From: Chitinophaga oryziterrae
GTDB taxonomy: Bacteria > Bacteroidota > Bacteroidia > Chitinophagales > Chitinophagaceae
Length of the DNA stretch: 64,000 nucleotides
Reading direction: 5' to 3'
Assembly: GCF_009758125.1 (NCBI RefSeq)
Contig: NZ_WRXO01000010.1
Span: 62,001 to 126,000, forward strand
Part shown: in pieces, positions 54,942 through 62,473 of the stretch
Layout of the letters: the number at the start of each line of letters is the position of its first letter
How positions within the stretch are numbered: position 1 is the first letter of the stretch
The notes under the pieces: generated by a model
What the model was told of the DNA's origin: nothing
Databases searched by the model: none
The model's input: the letters and a program-made list of their open reading frames with translations, nothing else
Made by a program: the position numbers and the translations under genes

Positions 54942-55182
54942 ATCTGATAGTCGGGCTGAGTTTAATAAGGATCACAAATATAGCGGATGCATACAATAAA
55001 ATGCAGTGAACAATCGGATAAGTGTAAAGTTTAATGGAATTTAAAGAATAGACGGAGATTCCTTCGTGTAAAACAGATACGGGAAAAAGAGAGAAGAGAT
55101 TGTGGGTTATTAAACGATTTAGCAGTTGAGGTATGTACAAAAAAAGAGCCAGCCCGAGAAGAATCAAGAGCCGGCCTTTCAT
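54916..55182 (-). CDS. Possible small membrane protein upstream of tatC
   Basis: An 88-codon frame begins MKGRLLILLGLALFLYIPQLL, with a hydrophobic segment at 4-20 and a second near 57-75 (PIVHCILLYASAIFVILIKL). It overlaps the first 26 bases of tatC in another frame. Hydrophobic frames arise easily in AT-rich DNA, so it may be chance. If real, it is probably coupled to tatC. No family was recognised. Confidence 0.35.
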   Translation of the reverse strand: MKGRLLILLGLALFLYIPQLLNRLITHNLFSLFPVSVLHEGISVYSLNSIKLYTYPIVHCILLYASAIFVILIKLSPTIRYVQETFCK

Positions 55183-55625
55183 CCATTGTTTGTTAACCCC
55201 AAAAAAGTTGAATTCGAGAATGTCTTTGTTTCCAGATTCACTAGCTATCCGATTGATGGCAAGCTTTCAAAATAGTTTGTGTTTCTGGTTACTTTAAATT
55301 TTCTATCACAAAAATAGAAAGAAATATGTTATTATCAATGTTGTAACAATTTTTTTTACATCCTTTTAACAAAAATCAAATCATTGTGTTACATTAACTA
55401 TAGCAAATGTATAAAATTCGTGTTAATTCCCTACTACTTTTTTTAAATCGTTTTAGCAGTTGGATGCTTTTTCAACACTGCAAATATATTAAAAAAAACT
55501 TAACAATATCAACAATTGATTTCTTTTCTTTTACAGGATTTAGTAAGTTCTCCTAAATAATTGAGATCTAAGCAAATAAAATGCAGGCTTCTACGACTTA
55601 AAACGTCAAATTCTCTGTTTATTAC
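55183..55625. other. Very AT-rich intergenic region
   Basis: About 440 bases with long A and T runs and no credible frame or hairpin. A TATTTTTG on the minus strand near 55308-55315 could serve transcription toward tatC. It resembles an AT-rich spacer; nothing specific was recognised. Confidence 0.5.
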
Positions 55626-56894
55626 TTATCCAAGCACTTTCATCTTCACCATTTCGATCCTTGTCTCCGTTACATTCAATACATCAAACTCGTAATCGTC
55701 GATAATTATACGCTCTTTTAACCTTGGAATCGTCTCATGATGATTTATTATATACCCGGAAAGTGTTTCACTCTCGTCCTCAGGAAAGTCAAAACCGTAT
55801 TTCTCATTCAGATAATCCAGCTCCAGCCTGCCTGAGAAGATATATTCCTTCTCTGCGATCTGCTTCTCTACAAACTCTTCCACATCATGCTCGTCCTTGA
55901 TCTCTCCGAATATTTCTTCCAATACGTCTTCTATTGTTACAATACCCGCTGTTCCCCCAAATTCATCCACTACCCAGGCAATACTCTTTCTTTCTTTATT
56001 AAACTTACTCAACAGATCTATCGCACTCATTGTTTCAGGCACCACCAGTATCGGATGTAAAATTACCTGCATATCTGCCGGGCTCTTAAACATGTCCAGC
56101 TGGTGAATATATCCCAGTATATTATCTATTGTATTTTCATATACGATGATCTTAGACAGCTTTGTTTCCATAAACTTACGCTGTGCCATCGCAATAGGGC
56201 TCTGAATTTCCAATGCTTCAATTTCTTTCCTGGGAATCAGACATCCTCTTATTTTCACATGCGCCAGTGATAACGCATTCTCAAAAAGTTCTGTATTCAG
56301 CTCCTGGTTCTCTGTTGCATGCTGTTGAGACTGCCGTATAAAATGTTCCACATCCACTCTTGGGAAAGAGGTCGCACTCTCTATGATCCGTACATTAAAC
56401 AGGTATTTCAATATCCATTCAGACACCGATACCAGTAAACTACCTACCACAAACAACGGCTTCGAGATCGCAGAAATCGGTAATGCAAAGAAACTGAGTA
56501 GTGCTTCCGGACGGGAGCGGAATATAGCGCGGGGTATAAAAAATCCGAAAGAAAGGAGGATCAATGTTGCCAGCAATACTTCCATTAACAGCAAAAGAGG
56601 CTGATAACTGGTGTTTTCCTGGGGAGATAATACCTTGTTCCACATAGGCTGAAAAAAGCCCACAAACAGGATCCCATAGATCACTATTACGCTGGTAAGA
56701 CCCAAAAGACTGGTCGCCAGGAAACGGGAAGGGTTATCATTGAAACTGGCCAGTATTTTACCTGTGGCACGGCCCTGTTTCTTTTTCAATTCGATGCTTA
56801 ACTTATTCACATTGGCGAAAGCCGTCTCAAGGCCAGCGAAAAAACCAGCCAGTAATACCAGTATAGCAAGGATAACGAGTGTATAAGTATCCAT
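55626..56894 (-). CDS. CNNM/CorC family membrane protein (hemolysin-like, GldE-related)
   Basis: 422 residues from MDTYTLVILAILVLLAGFFAG. The order is DUF21 membrane domain with about four helices (1-190), a CBS pair (about 205-325, SLAHVKIRGCLIPRKEIEAL and FKSPADMQVILHPILVVPE), an EFGGTAGIVTIEDVLEEIFGEIKDEHD linker and a C-terminal CorC_HlyC domain. The family includes Mg2+ transport-related proteins and GldE of gliding bacteria; without gldD nearby the GldE role cannot be claimed. A TACTTTTG box lies 10 nt before the ATG (minus). Confidence 0.9.
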   Translation of the reverse strand: MDTYTLVILAILVLLAGFFAGLETAFANVNKLSIELKKKQGRATGKILASFNDNPSRFLATSLLGLTSVIVIYGILFVGFFQPMWNKVLSPQENTSYQPLLLLMEVLLATLILLSFGFFIPRAIFRSRPEALLSFFALPISAISKPLFVVGSLLVSVSEWILKYLFNVRIIESATSFPRVDVEHFIRQSQQHATENQELNTELFENALSLAHVKIRGCLIPRKEIEALEIQSPIAMAQRKFMETKLSKIIVYENTIDNILGYIHQLDMFKSPADMQVILHPILVVPETMSAIDLLSKFNKERKSIAWVVDEFGGTAGIVTIEDVLEEIFGEIKDEHDVEEFVEKQIAEKEYIFSGRLELDYLNEKYGFDFPEDESETLSGYIINHHETIPRLKERIIIDDYEFDVLNVTETRIEMVKMKVLG

Positions 56895-56972
56895 AAATAA
56901 ATGACAAAAGTAAGGAATTTCAAATCCACACAATAAGTTCCGACAACCTTATGCAAAGATTGAACCGAACCA

Positions 56973-57539
56973 TTATGTGTTTTGCAGAAAGGCCTGCACC
57001 AATGCTTTCACTTCCGCGTATGCCCTTTCAAGTTCATCATTCACAACTATCTCGTCAAACTCGTGGGCAAAAGACAGTTCATATCGGGCTTTCCCCAAAC
57101 GTTCTTCCAGGGAAGCCTGTGTTTCTGTTCCACGTTCACTGAGGCGTACGCGTAAAGCATCTAATGTAGGGGGGGCAATGAAAATCGTTAATGTAGAATC
57201 ATGATATTTCTCTTTGATAGATAAAGCGCCCTTTACGTCAATATCGACCATTGGTACCTGGAGATTATTCCAGATCCGCTGTAACTCAGCTTTCAGGGTG
57301 CCGTAATACTTACCGGCATACACCATTTCGTATTCGGCAAAAGCATGCGCTTCTATCTTATTGTGAAAATCTTCCGGGGTAAGAAAGTAATAATCTTGTC
57401 CATCCACCTCTGTTTCCCTGGCTGCACGGGTAGTGGCTGAAATAGAAAAAGCCAGTTGAGGCATTGCTGCCAGCAACTTTTTTACGATAGTGGTCTTACC
57501 TGCTCCGGATGGAGCTGTAATAATGATGATCTTATTCAT
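56973..57539 (-). CDS. gmk: Guanylate kinase
   Basis: 188 residues: Walker A TAPSGAGKTTIVKKLL, GMP-binding TTRAARETEVDGQDYYFL and EYEMVYAGKYYGTLK, and the lid region RLSERGTETQASLEERL. It converts GMP to GDP. It follows murA on the minus strand by 83 bases; DUF4290-murA-gmk is a recurring Bacteroidota cluster. Confidence 0.96.
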   Translation of the reverse strand: MNKIIIITAPSGAGKTTIVKKLLAAMPQLAFSISATTRAARETEVDGQDYYFLTPEDFHNKIEAHAFAEYEMVYAGKYYGTLKAELQRIWNNLQVPMVDIDVKGALSIKEKYHDSTLTIFIAPPTLDALRVRLSERGTETQASLEERLGKARYELSFAHEFDEIVVNDELERAYAEVKALVQAFLQNT

Positions 57540-57622
57540 ACTTAAAATAGTGGCAGGCTACTAACCGGGAAAGTCACTAAATATCCTTCCTTCAGCCCGT
57601 AGCCTGCGGCTATTAAACTAAA

Positions 57623-58930
57623 CTATACTCTTTTTATATCCGCTCCCAGTTTTCTCAACCGTTCGTCGATGTACTGGTAACCACGGTCAATCTGTTCAAT
57701 ATTCTGAATAGTACTCTTGCCATCCGCACTCAATGCCGCTATCAGCAACGACACTCCCGCACGTATATCAGGCGAAGACATGGTGATACCACGTAAAGAA
57801 TGCTGACGGTCCATTCCTATTACAACTGCACGGTGAGGATCGCATAATACGATCTGCGCACCCATATCAATCAGCTTGTCCACAAAGAACAAACGGCTTT
57901 CAAACATCTTCTGATGGATCATTACACTTCCCCTTGCCTGTGTGGCGACCACCAGTACTATACTCAGCAGGTCCGGTGTAAAACCAGGCCAGGGATGATC
58001 GGAAATAGTTAAGATAGAGCCATCCAGGAATGTCTGGATCTCATAAAAATCCTGGGAAGGAATATAAATATCATTTCCCCTGATCTCCAAGCGGATACCC
58101 AGCTGACGGAACTTCTCAGGAATAATCCCCAGATGCTCCACGCCTGCATTCTTAATGGTGATCTCACTCTGCGTCATTGCTGCCAGCCCGATGAAAGATC
58201 CTATTTCGATCATATCAGGCAGCATGGTATGACTGCATCCGCGTAAAGAACTAACGCCTTCAATAGTTAACAGGTTCGATCCAACCCCGTTAATTTTTGC
58301 ACCCATACTGATCAGCATCTTACAAAGCTGTTGCAGGTATGGTTCGCAGGCGGCATTGTATATTGTTGTAATTCCTTCCGCCATCACTGCCGCCATTACA
58401 ATATTGGCTGTACCAGTTACAGACGGTTCATCCAGCAGCATGTAAGCTCCTTTCAGCCCGCTTGTTTCCAGTCGGAAGTAATTATCATCTGTATCATATA
58501 CGAACTGTACACCCAGTTTCTCGAAACCGATAATATGGGTATCCAGCCGGCGACGGCCTATCTTGTCCCCACCTGGCTTTGGAATGTATGCCTTTCCAAA
58601 ACGCGCCAGCAATGGGCCGGCTATCATCACAGAGCCTCTTAAACGGCCTGATTTCTTCTTAAAGTCTGCGCTTTCTATATAAGGAAGGTCAATCTGATCG
58701 GCCTGAAACTCACAGGTATCACGGCTGGTCCTGTTTATCTTCACGCCCATATCGCCCAGCAATTCTATCAGCAGGTTTACATCCACAATATCCGGGATAT
58801 TGCTGATGGTCACTTTTTCGGCGGTCAGTAAAACGGCGCTGATAATCTGTAAAGCTTCGTTTTTGGCTCCCTGGGGCACAATTTCCCCCTTAAGGCGGTT
58901 GCCTCCTCTTACTTCAAAAGCACTACTCAC
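57623..58930 (-). CDS. murA: UDP-N-acetylglucosamine 1-carboxyvinyltransferase (Asp-type MurA)
   Basis: 435 residues of the EPT fold, starting MSSAFEVRGGNRLKGEI with the invariant KNEALQII (Lys/Asn pair). It adds enolpyruvate from PEP to UDP-GlcNAc, the first committed step of peptidoglycan synthesis. The active-site loop reads KPGGDKIGRRRLDTH, so Asp122 replaces the Cys (Cys115 in E. coli) that fosfomycin alkylates. Asp at this position is known to keep activity and confer fosfomycin insensitivity in other bacteria. It overlaps the DUF4290 stop by 4 bases (ATGA). Confidence 0.96.
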   Translation of the reverse strand: MSSAFEVRGGNRLKGEIVPQGAKNEALQIISAVLLTAEKVTISNIPDIVDVNLLIELLGDMGVKINRTSRDTCEFQADQIDLPYIESADFKKKSGRLRGSVMIAGPLLARFGKAYIPKPGGDKIGRRRLDTHIIGFEKLGVQFVYDTDDNYFRLETSGLKGAYMLLDEPSVTGTANIVMAAVMAEGITTIYNAACEPYLQQLCKMLISMGAKINGVGSNLLTIEGVSSLRGCSHTMLPDMIEIGSFIGLAAMTQSEITIKNAGVEHLGIIPEKFRQLGIRLEIRGNDIYIPSQDFYEIQTFLDGSILTISDHPWPGFTPDLLSIVLVVATQARGSVMIHQKMFESRLFFVDKLIDMGAQIVLCDPHRAVVIGMDRQHSLRGITMSSPDIRAGVSLLIAALSADGKSTIQNIEQIDRGYQYIDERLRKLGADIKRV

Positions 58931-59655
58931 TTGTTCCTGTTTTTATTGTATTTGTTGTTATTGTTGTTACTGTGCTTATTGCTATTACTCTTGCCGCTGT
59001 TGCTTTTGAACTTGTTCTGCTGGAAGCTCTTGCGTTTGTTAGGACTGCTGGCATTGGCAGCAGCTCCGGCAAGGCGCTGGTATTCGCTGTTGGTATTGTA
59101 GTTAGGTCCAGCAACCTCTACGACTGGTTTGGAATATCCGGGGTGGTATTCCAGTTGTCCATTGGTAATAGTACTCAGTTCGGTCTTAATAGCATCATCA
59201 TGCACACTTTCTTTGTGCCAGTTACTATAGGCCAGTTTCATGTAATTACCCACACACTGGGTAAATCCTTCTTTCTTTTCAGGATTTGTTTCACTGATCG
59301 CTTTGTCAATGACCATTTCCAGGTTCTTTCCAAAGTGACGGTTACGTGGGTATTTCTTAGGGTAAGGCAGCTTATCCGGCTTTGCCCTTAAGGTTTCACG
59401 TGTAGGAATAGGATACGGAGAGTCCACATCCAGTTTAAAGTCGGATATTAAAAAAAGATGATCCCATAATTTATGCCTGAAGTCCTCTACATTGCGCAGA
59501 TGAGGGTTTAACGTACCCATCAGCTCTATCAGGGACATAGCATTACCCTGGCGAATATCCCTATCCTCAATATTCAGCACATATTCGATCATCTTCTGGA
59601 TATTTCTTCCATACTCCTTCATTATCAGATGGTTACGGGTGGTATTGTATTCCAT
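58927..59655 (-). CDS. DUF4290 domain protein with Asn/Lys/Ser-rich tail
   Basis: 242 residues. The conserved part (about 1-180) is helical and begins MEYNTTRNHLIMKEYGRNIQKM, with YPIPTRETLRAKPDKLPYPKKYPRNRHFG in the middle. The last 45 residues are a low-complexity, strongly basic tail of Asn, Lys and Ser ending KYNKNRNK, which could bind RNA or another polyanion. DUF4290 is a Bacteroidota family of unknown function, and its translational coupling to murA suggests an envelope or cell-cycle role. That role is inference from position. Confidence 0.9.
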   Translation of the reverse strand: MEYNTTRNHLIMKEYGRNIQKMIEYVLNIEDRDIRQGNAMSLIELMGTLNPHLRNVEDFRHKLWDHLFLISDFKLDVDSPYPIPTRETLRAKPDKLPYPKKYPRNRHFGKNLEMVIDKAISETNPEKKEGFTQCVGNYMKLAYSNWHKESVHDDAIKTELSTITNGQLEYHPGYSKPVVEVAGPNYNTNSEYQRLAGAAANASSPNKRKSFQQNKFKSNSGKSNSNKHSNNNNNKYNKNRNK

Positions 59656-59884
59656 ATCGCAATTTAAAAAATAATATTTAATGTAATTTTGAAAGGTAAG
59701 TCATGCTCTCGCATTTCACAAATGAAAAACAGCTAAAGAAGGACAATTATTGTACTTAGGGTAAGTCTTAATATGTGAAAGCAACCATTCTATGCAAACT
59801 TATGAAAAATAGTTTAATTATATGAATAGATAAACCCCCGCTAAAGCAGTTTTCACAAAACTTTACAGCCTTGTTTACAATACT

Positions 59885-60811
59885 TTACTCAAAAGCTATT
59901 TTGCCCCAGTTGTTCATCTCTTCTTCTGTCCATACTTCCGGGAAGAACACGATACGTTTATGCTTTGGAGGAAGATACTGCTGCCAGTTGGTCCCCCCTG
60001 TAGCGGCAATGTCTTCCGGTTTCCGGTTCAGGTACCTTACGGCCGACTTATAATGCATCAGTGGCCATCTCACATTAATATTCAGATCATACTCCTTCAG
60101 CAATGGTATCAGTTCTGCCTGCTCTTCCGCCTTCAGTTGCTTATAGCGGGCCTGCATATTGTAAGCCTTATAACGGGTAGCCAGTAACAGGAACTCATCC
60201 ATATATTTAAGCTCAAACTGGCGGAGTGTTAACGTTTTCTTGCCTGTTGCCAGTTCAGTGGCTCCGCTGCGCCAATAGATGTTTTCAAGTATTGTGGCGG
60301 TTTCAGCGCTTCTCAATGTTTCCCGCTGTGGCTCATATACCAGGTTCACCAGCTCAGTGGAACAAATCTCTATCTTACGGAATTGTCCGCTCTGAAAGCC
60401 GCTTGCAGGCAGCAATGCCATACGGAACTGCAGGAACTGATCTTTATCCATCCCATCTACCATGATCTCAAAAGAGTTGATCAGGTTACGGAAATAGTTA
60501 TTGATCCTTTTTATCTGCGTTCTGAAAATATCAACCGTTAATACAGGAGCAGTGCAGATTTGCTCTATTGCCTGTAAACTCAGTTTGAAATACAATTCTG
60601 TGATCTGATGATAAATAATGAAAATATTCTCATCAGGTATAGGCGTACGGGGATGCTGCAGGTTTAGTAATACATCCAGTTGGATATAATCCCAATAAGT
60701 AAGGAAATCCGCATATATAAGCCCGTCCAGGTATGAAGACATATCCTGGCCCATAGCGGCATACTTTTCTTCCAGCCGCTTTATTTTATCGGCAATTTCT
60801 GTTGTAACCAT
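59885..60811 (-). CDS. Tryptophan 2,3-dioxygenase family protein
   Basis: 308 residues, all-helical. TDO-family signatures are present: IIYHQITELYFKLSLQAIEQI, LLPASGFQSGQFRKIEI (substrate and heme pocket) and a C-terminal MHYKSAVRYL...TGGTNWQQYLPP in which the His is a candidate heme ligand. Classical TDO opens the tryptophan indole ring with O2 in the kynurenine pathway. No kynurenine genes are adjacent, so the substrate may differ. An Lrp regulator lies directly upstream in the same direction. Confidence 0.87.
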   Translation of the reverse strand: MVTTEIADKIKRLEEKYAAMGQDMSSYLDGLIYADFLTYWDYIQLDVLLNLQHPRTPIPDENIFIIYHQITELYFKLSLQAIEQICTAPVLTVDIFRTQIKRINNYFRNLINSFEIMVDGMDKDQFLQFRMALLPASGFQSGQFRKIEICSTELVNLVYEPQRETLRSAETATILENIYWRSGATELATGKKTLTLRQFELKYMDEFLLLATRYKAYNMQARYKQLKAEEQAELIPLLKEYDLNINVRWPLMHYKSAVRYLNRKPEDIAATGGTNWQQYLPPKHKRIVFFPEVWTEEEMNNWGKIAFE

Positions 60812-60831
60812 AAAGTAAATTAATGAATTGC

Positions 60832-60873
60832 CTGCTTATAGCATTCCCTGCATTGCAGGAATACTATAAGCAG
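60832..60873 (-). promoter_or_regulatory. Long hairpin between the lrp and dioxygenase genes
   Basis: CTGCTTATAG pairs with CTATAAGCAG. Inside it ATTCC/GGAAT and CTGC/GCAG continue the stem with one mismatch and one bulge, giving about 19 pairs with a 3-nt loop. There is no U-run on the minus strand, so it is not a standard terminator. It lies 21 bases before the dioxygenase ATG and could act as an attenuator or processing site. Confidence 0.5.
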
Positions 60874-60890
60874 ACCGAAGATAGATAACC

Positions 60891-61358
60891 TTATTCCACA
60901 ACGTTAATCGTTCTGTAGAAACTTTCTTCCAGGGATATCAGGGTCTCGGTTCTTTCAATACCTTTTATTTTTTGCAACTCATCATGCAGGATCCTCCTCA
61001 ACTGGGTTATATCCTTACAAATAATCTCGGCAAACATACTATAGCTGCCCGTTGTATAGTTAAGCCGGACCATCTCCGGTATTTTACGCAGTTCTTTAGC
61101 CACAGTGTCGTACATAGAGCTTTTTTCAAGATAAATACCAATAAAGGCAATTACATCGTAGCCGATCATTTTTAAATCTACATGTAATTTTGTACCTTTA
61201 ACGATACCCAGCTCTTGTAGCTTCTTCATTCTAACGTGGATAGTACCACCGGAAACGAAAAGTTTCTTCCCGAGGTCAGCGTAGGAGATTTCTGCATTAT
61301 GCATCATTTCACTGATGATCTGCAAATCTAGTTTGTCAATATTCAAATTGTGGCTCAT
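60891..61358 (-). CDS. Lrp/AsnC family transcriptional regulator
   Basis: 155 residues: N-terminal winged helix-turn-helix (LDLQIISEMMHNAEISYADLG...GGTIHVRMKKLQELGIVKG) and a C-terminal RAM ligand domain (GYDVIAFIGIYLEKSSMYD). Members sense amino acids and bind DNA as dimers or octamers. It lies upstream of the tryptophan dioxygenase family gene, which may be a target. Its upstream region holds an AT-rich palindrome and the promoter of the divergent tRNA-like RNA. Confidence 0.93.
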   Translation of the reverse strand: MSHNLNIDKLDLQIISEMMHNAEISYADLGKKLFVSGGTIHVRMKKLQELGIVKGTKLHVDLKMIGYDVIAFIGIYLEKSSMYDTVAKELRKIPEMVRLNYTTGSYSMFAEIICKDITQLRRILHDELQKIKGIERTETLISLEESFYRTINVVE

Positions 61359-61407
61359 TTTTACAATTTGTTTTTGAATGTATTAAAACTACATGCAAAT
61401 ATTTGAA

Positions 61408-61421
61408 AAATTTCGAAATTT
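61408..61421. promoter_or_regulatory. AT-rich palindrome, candidate Lrp operator
   Basis: AAATTTCGAAATTT is a perfect 14-bp palindrome within a longer A/T-tract region (61380-61445) containing further AAATTT-like half sites. This suits Lrp-type binding. It lies 50 bases before the lrp ATG and 21 bases before the -33 box of the tRNA-like RNA. Confidence 0.4.
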
Positions 61422-61441
61422 CAAAAATTTTTCTTGAAAAA

Positions 61442-61473
61442 TTTGCAAGAAAATAGTTATGTCTTTAGATTTG
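61442..61473 (+). promoter_or_regulatory. Promoter of the tRNA-like RNA gene
   Basis: TTTG (61442-61445) and TAGATTTG (61466-61473) are separated by 20 nt, an excellent match to the Bacteroidota consensus. Transcription would begin near 61480, leaving a leader of about 50 nt that can form a GTTATTC/GAATAAC hairpin. Confidence 0.7.
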
Positions 61474-61532
61474 CATCATAATAGTTATTCAAAACAGCGT
61501 TTTTGCACAAAGAATAACAAGCTCTTTAAAAT

Positions 61533-61674
61533 TGTGGGGTGATGGAACTGGCAGACATGCCCTCTTGTCTCGAGGGTGGGGATCACAGGATAAACACAGC
61601 GTAATGGGTTGACCACTAATCTTATTTGTGCTGCGGCTAACTGCCTCGTGAAGGTTCGACCCCTTCCCCTACAG
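61533..61674 (+). tRNA. tRNA-like RNA: Leu-type D arm, apparent GUC anticodon, about 73-nt variable region
   Basis: Acceptor TGTGGGG (61533-61539) pairs with CCCTACA (61667-61673) with one G-U. Bases 8-9 are TG. The D arm ATG/CAT has the 11-nt loop GAACTGGCAGA, which matches tRNA-Leu genes, with A14, G18 and G19. The anticodon stem is CCCTC/GAGGG with loop TTGTCTC, so the anticodon would be GUC (Asp). The T arm GAAGG-TTCGACC-CCTTC is canonical. Discriminator is G61674; no CCA follows. Between anticodon and T stems lie 73 nt (61577-61649) instead of 4-24. They can form a V stem (GGGG 61578-61581 with CCTC 61644-61647), CAGCGT/GTGCTG, and TAATGG/CCACTA hairpins. Position 37 is T, which is rare. 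It could be a divergent functional tRNA, a regulatory tRNA mimic, or a tRNA with a removable insert. Confidence 0.75.
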
Positions 61675-61681
61675 CTTAATA

Positions 61682-61720
61682 AACGGCCTGTAAGTGAGTA
61701 ACTTACAGGCCGTTTTGTTT
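61682..61720 (+). terminator. Strong terminator of the tRNA-like RNA
   Basis: A 14-bp perfect stem (61682-61695 with 61701-61714; AACGGCCTGTAAGT and complement) has loop GAGTA and runs into TTTTGTTTT. It ends the RNA 8 nt after the tRNA-like domain and before the trmB promoter. Confidence 0.95.
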
Positions 61721-61752
61721 TAACCCCGGCAAAAAGAATAATCCGAAATAAT

Positions 61753-61760
61753 TACTTTTG
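61753..61760 (+). promoter_or_regulatory. -7 promoter box TACTTTTG of trmB
   Basis: TACTTTTG ends 5 nt before the trmB ATG at 61766, so trmB mRNA is probably leaderless or has a leader of a few bases. Confidence 0.55.
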
Positions 61761-61765
61761 CGCCA

Positions 61766-62473
61766 ATGGGACACAAAAAATTAATACGTTTCGCAGAAAT
61801 CGAAACATTCCCGAATGTACTCATCTACCCGGAAAACATGCCGGGACAATGGTCTGCATTCTACAAAAACAACCACCCGCTTACCCTCGAACTGGCCTGT
61901 GGTAAAGGAGATTACACTGTAGCACTCGCCCGCAGATACCCCGGAAGGAATTTCCTCGGCGTAGACCTTAAAGGGAACCGTATCTGGCGCGGCGCCAAAA
62001 CAGCCCTCGACGAATCCATCAATAACGCGGCTTTTCTCCGCACACAGATAGATAAACTCAACAATTATTTTGCTCCCGGAGAAATTGCAGAGATCTGGAT
62101 CACCTTTCCGGACCCATTCCTGCGCAACTCCAAAGCAAAAAAAAGGCTCACACACCCGAAATTCCTTCAGTTATACCAGCCTTTACTGGCAACCGGAGGA
62201 ACTATCAATCTTAAAACAGACTCTCCTGAACTCTACCAGTTCACCCAGGAAGTCATCGCTGCAGCCGGATGCACCCTCATAGAAGATATCCCGGATGTAT
62301 ATGCGCTCCCCGAAGTACCACCTCTCTTACAGATAAAGACCTATTATGAAGGCATGCATCTGGAAGATGGTCGTACCATCAGGTTCCTTAAATTTGCATT
62401 GCCAGCTGAACCGCTGGACTGGCGTACCATAAAACTGCCGTCAGATGAAGCAACCGTTGGTGGAGGGGATTGA
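61766..62473 (+). CDS. trmB: tRNA (guanine-N7)-methyltransferase TrmB
   Basis: 235 residues with the TrmB methyltransferase fold: SAM motif I ELACGKGDYTVALARRYP, acidic NFLGVDLKGNRIWRG, and IWITFPDPFLRNSKAKKRLTHP (the conserved PDPW-type motif, here PDPF). It methylates G46 in the variable loop of many tRNAs. The start lies just past a -7 promoter box. The next gene (DUF5522) overlaps its end by 29 bases. A tRNA-like RNA with an outsized variable region is encoded immediately upstream, separated by a terminator. Confidence 0.94.
   Translation: MGHKKLIRFAEIETFPNVLIYPENMPGQWSAFYKNNHPLTLELACGKGDYTVALARRYPGRNFLGVDLKGNRIWRGAKTALDESINNAAFLRTQIDKLNNYFAPGEIAEIWITFPDPFLRNSKAKKRLTHPKFLQLYQPLLATGGTINLKTDSPELYQFTQEVIAAAGCTLIEDIPDVYALPEVPPLLQIKTYYEGMHLEDGRTIRFLKFALPAEPLDWRTIKLPSDEATVGGGD

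Noticed and set aside
55183..55625. Replication origin in the AT-rich spacer
   Set aside because: No cluster of DnaA boxes was seen, and no dnaA, dnaN or gid genes are nearby.
61533..61674. tmRNA, or a tRNA interrupted by a group I intron
   Set aside because: It is too short for tmRNA and has no tag frame. The extra sequence lies in the variable region, the anticodon arm is intact, and 73 nt is far too short for a group I intron.
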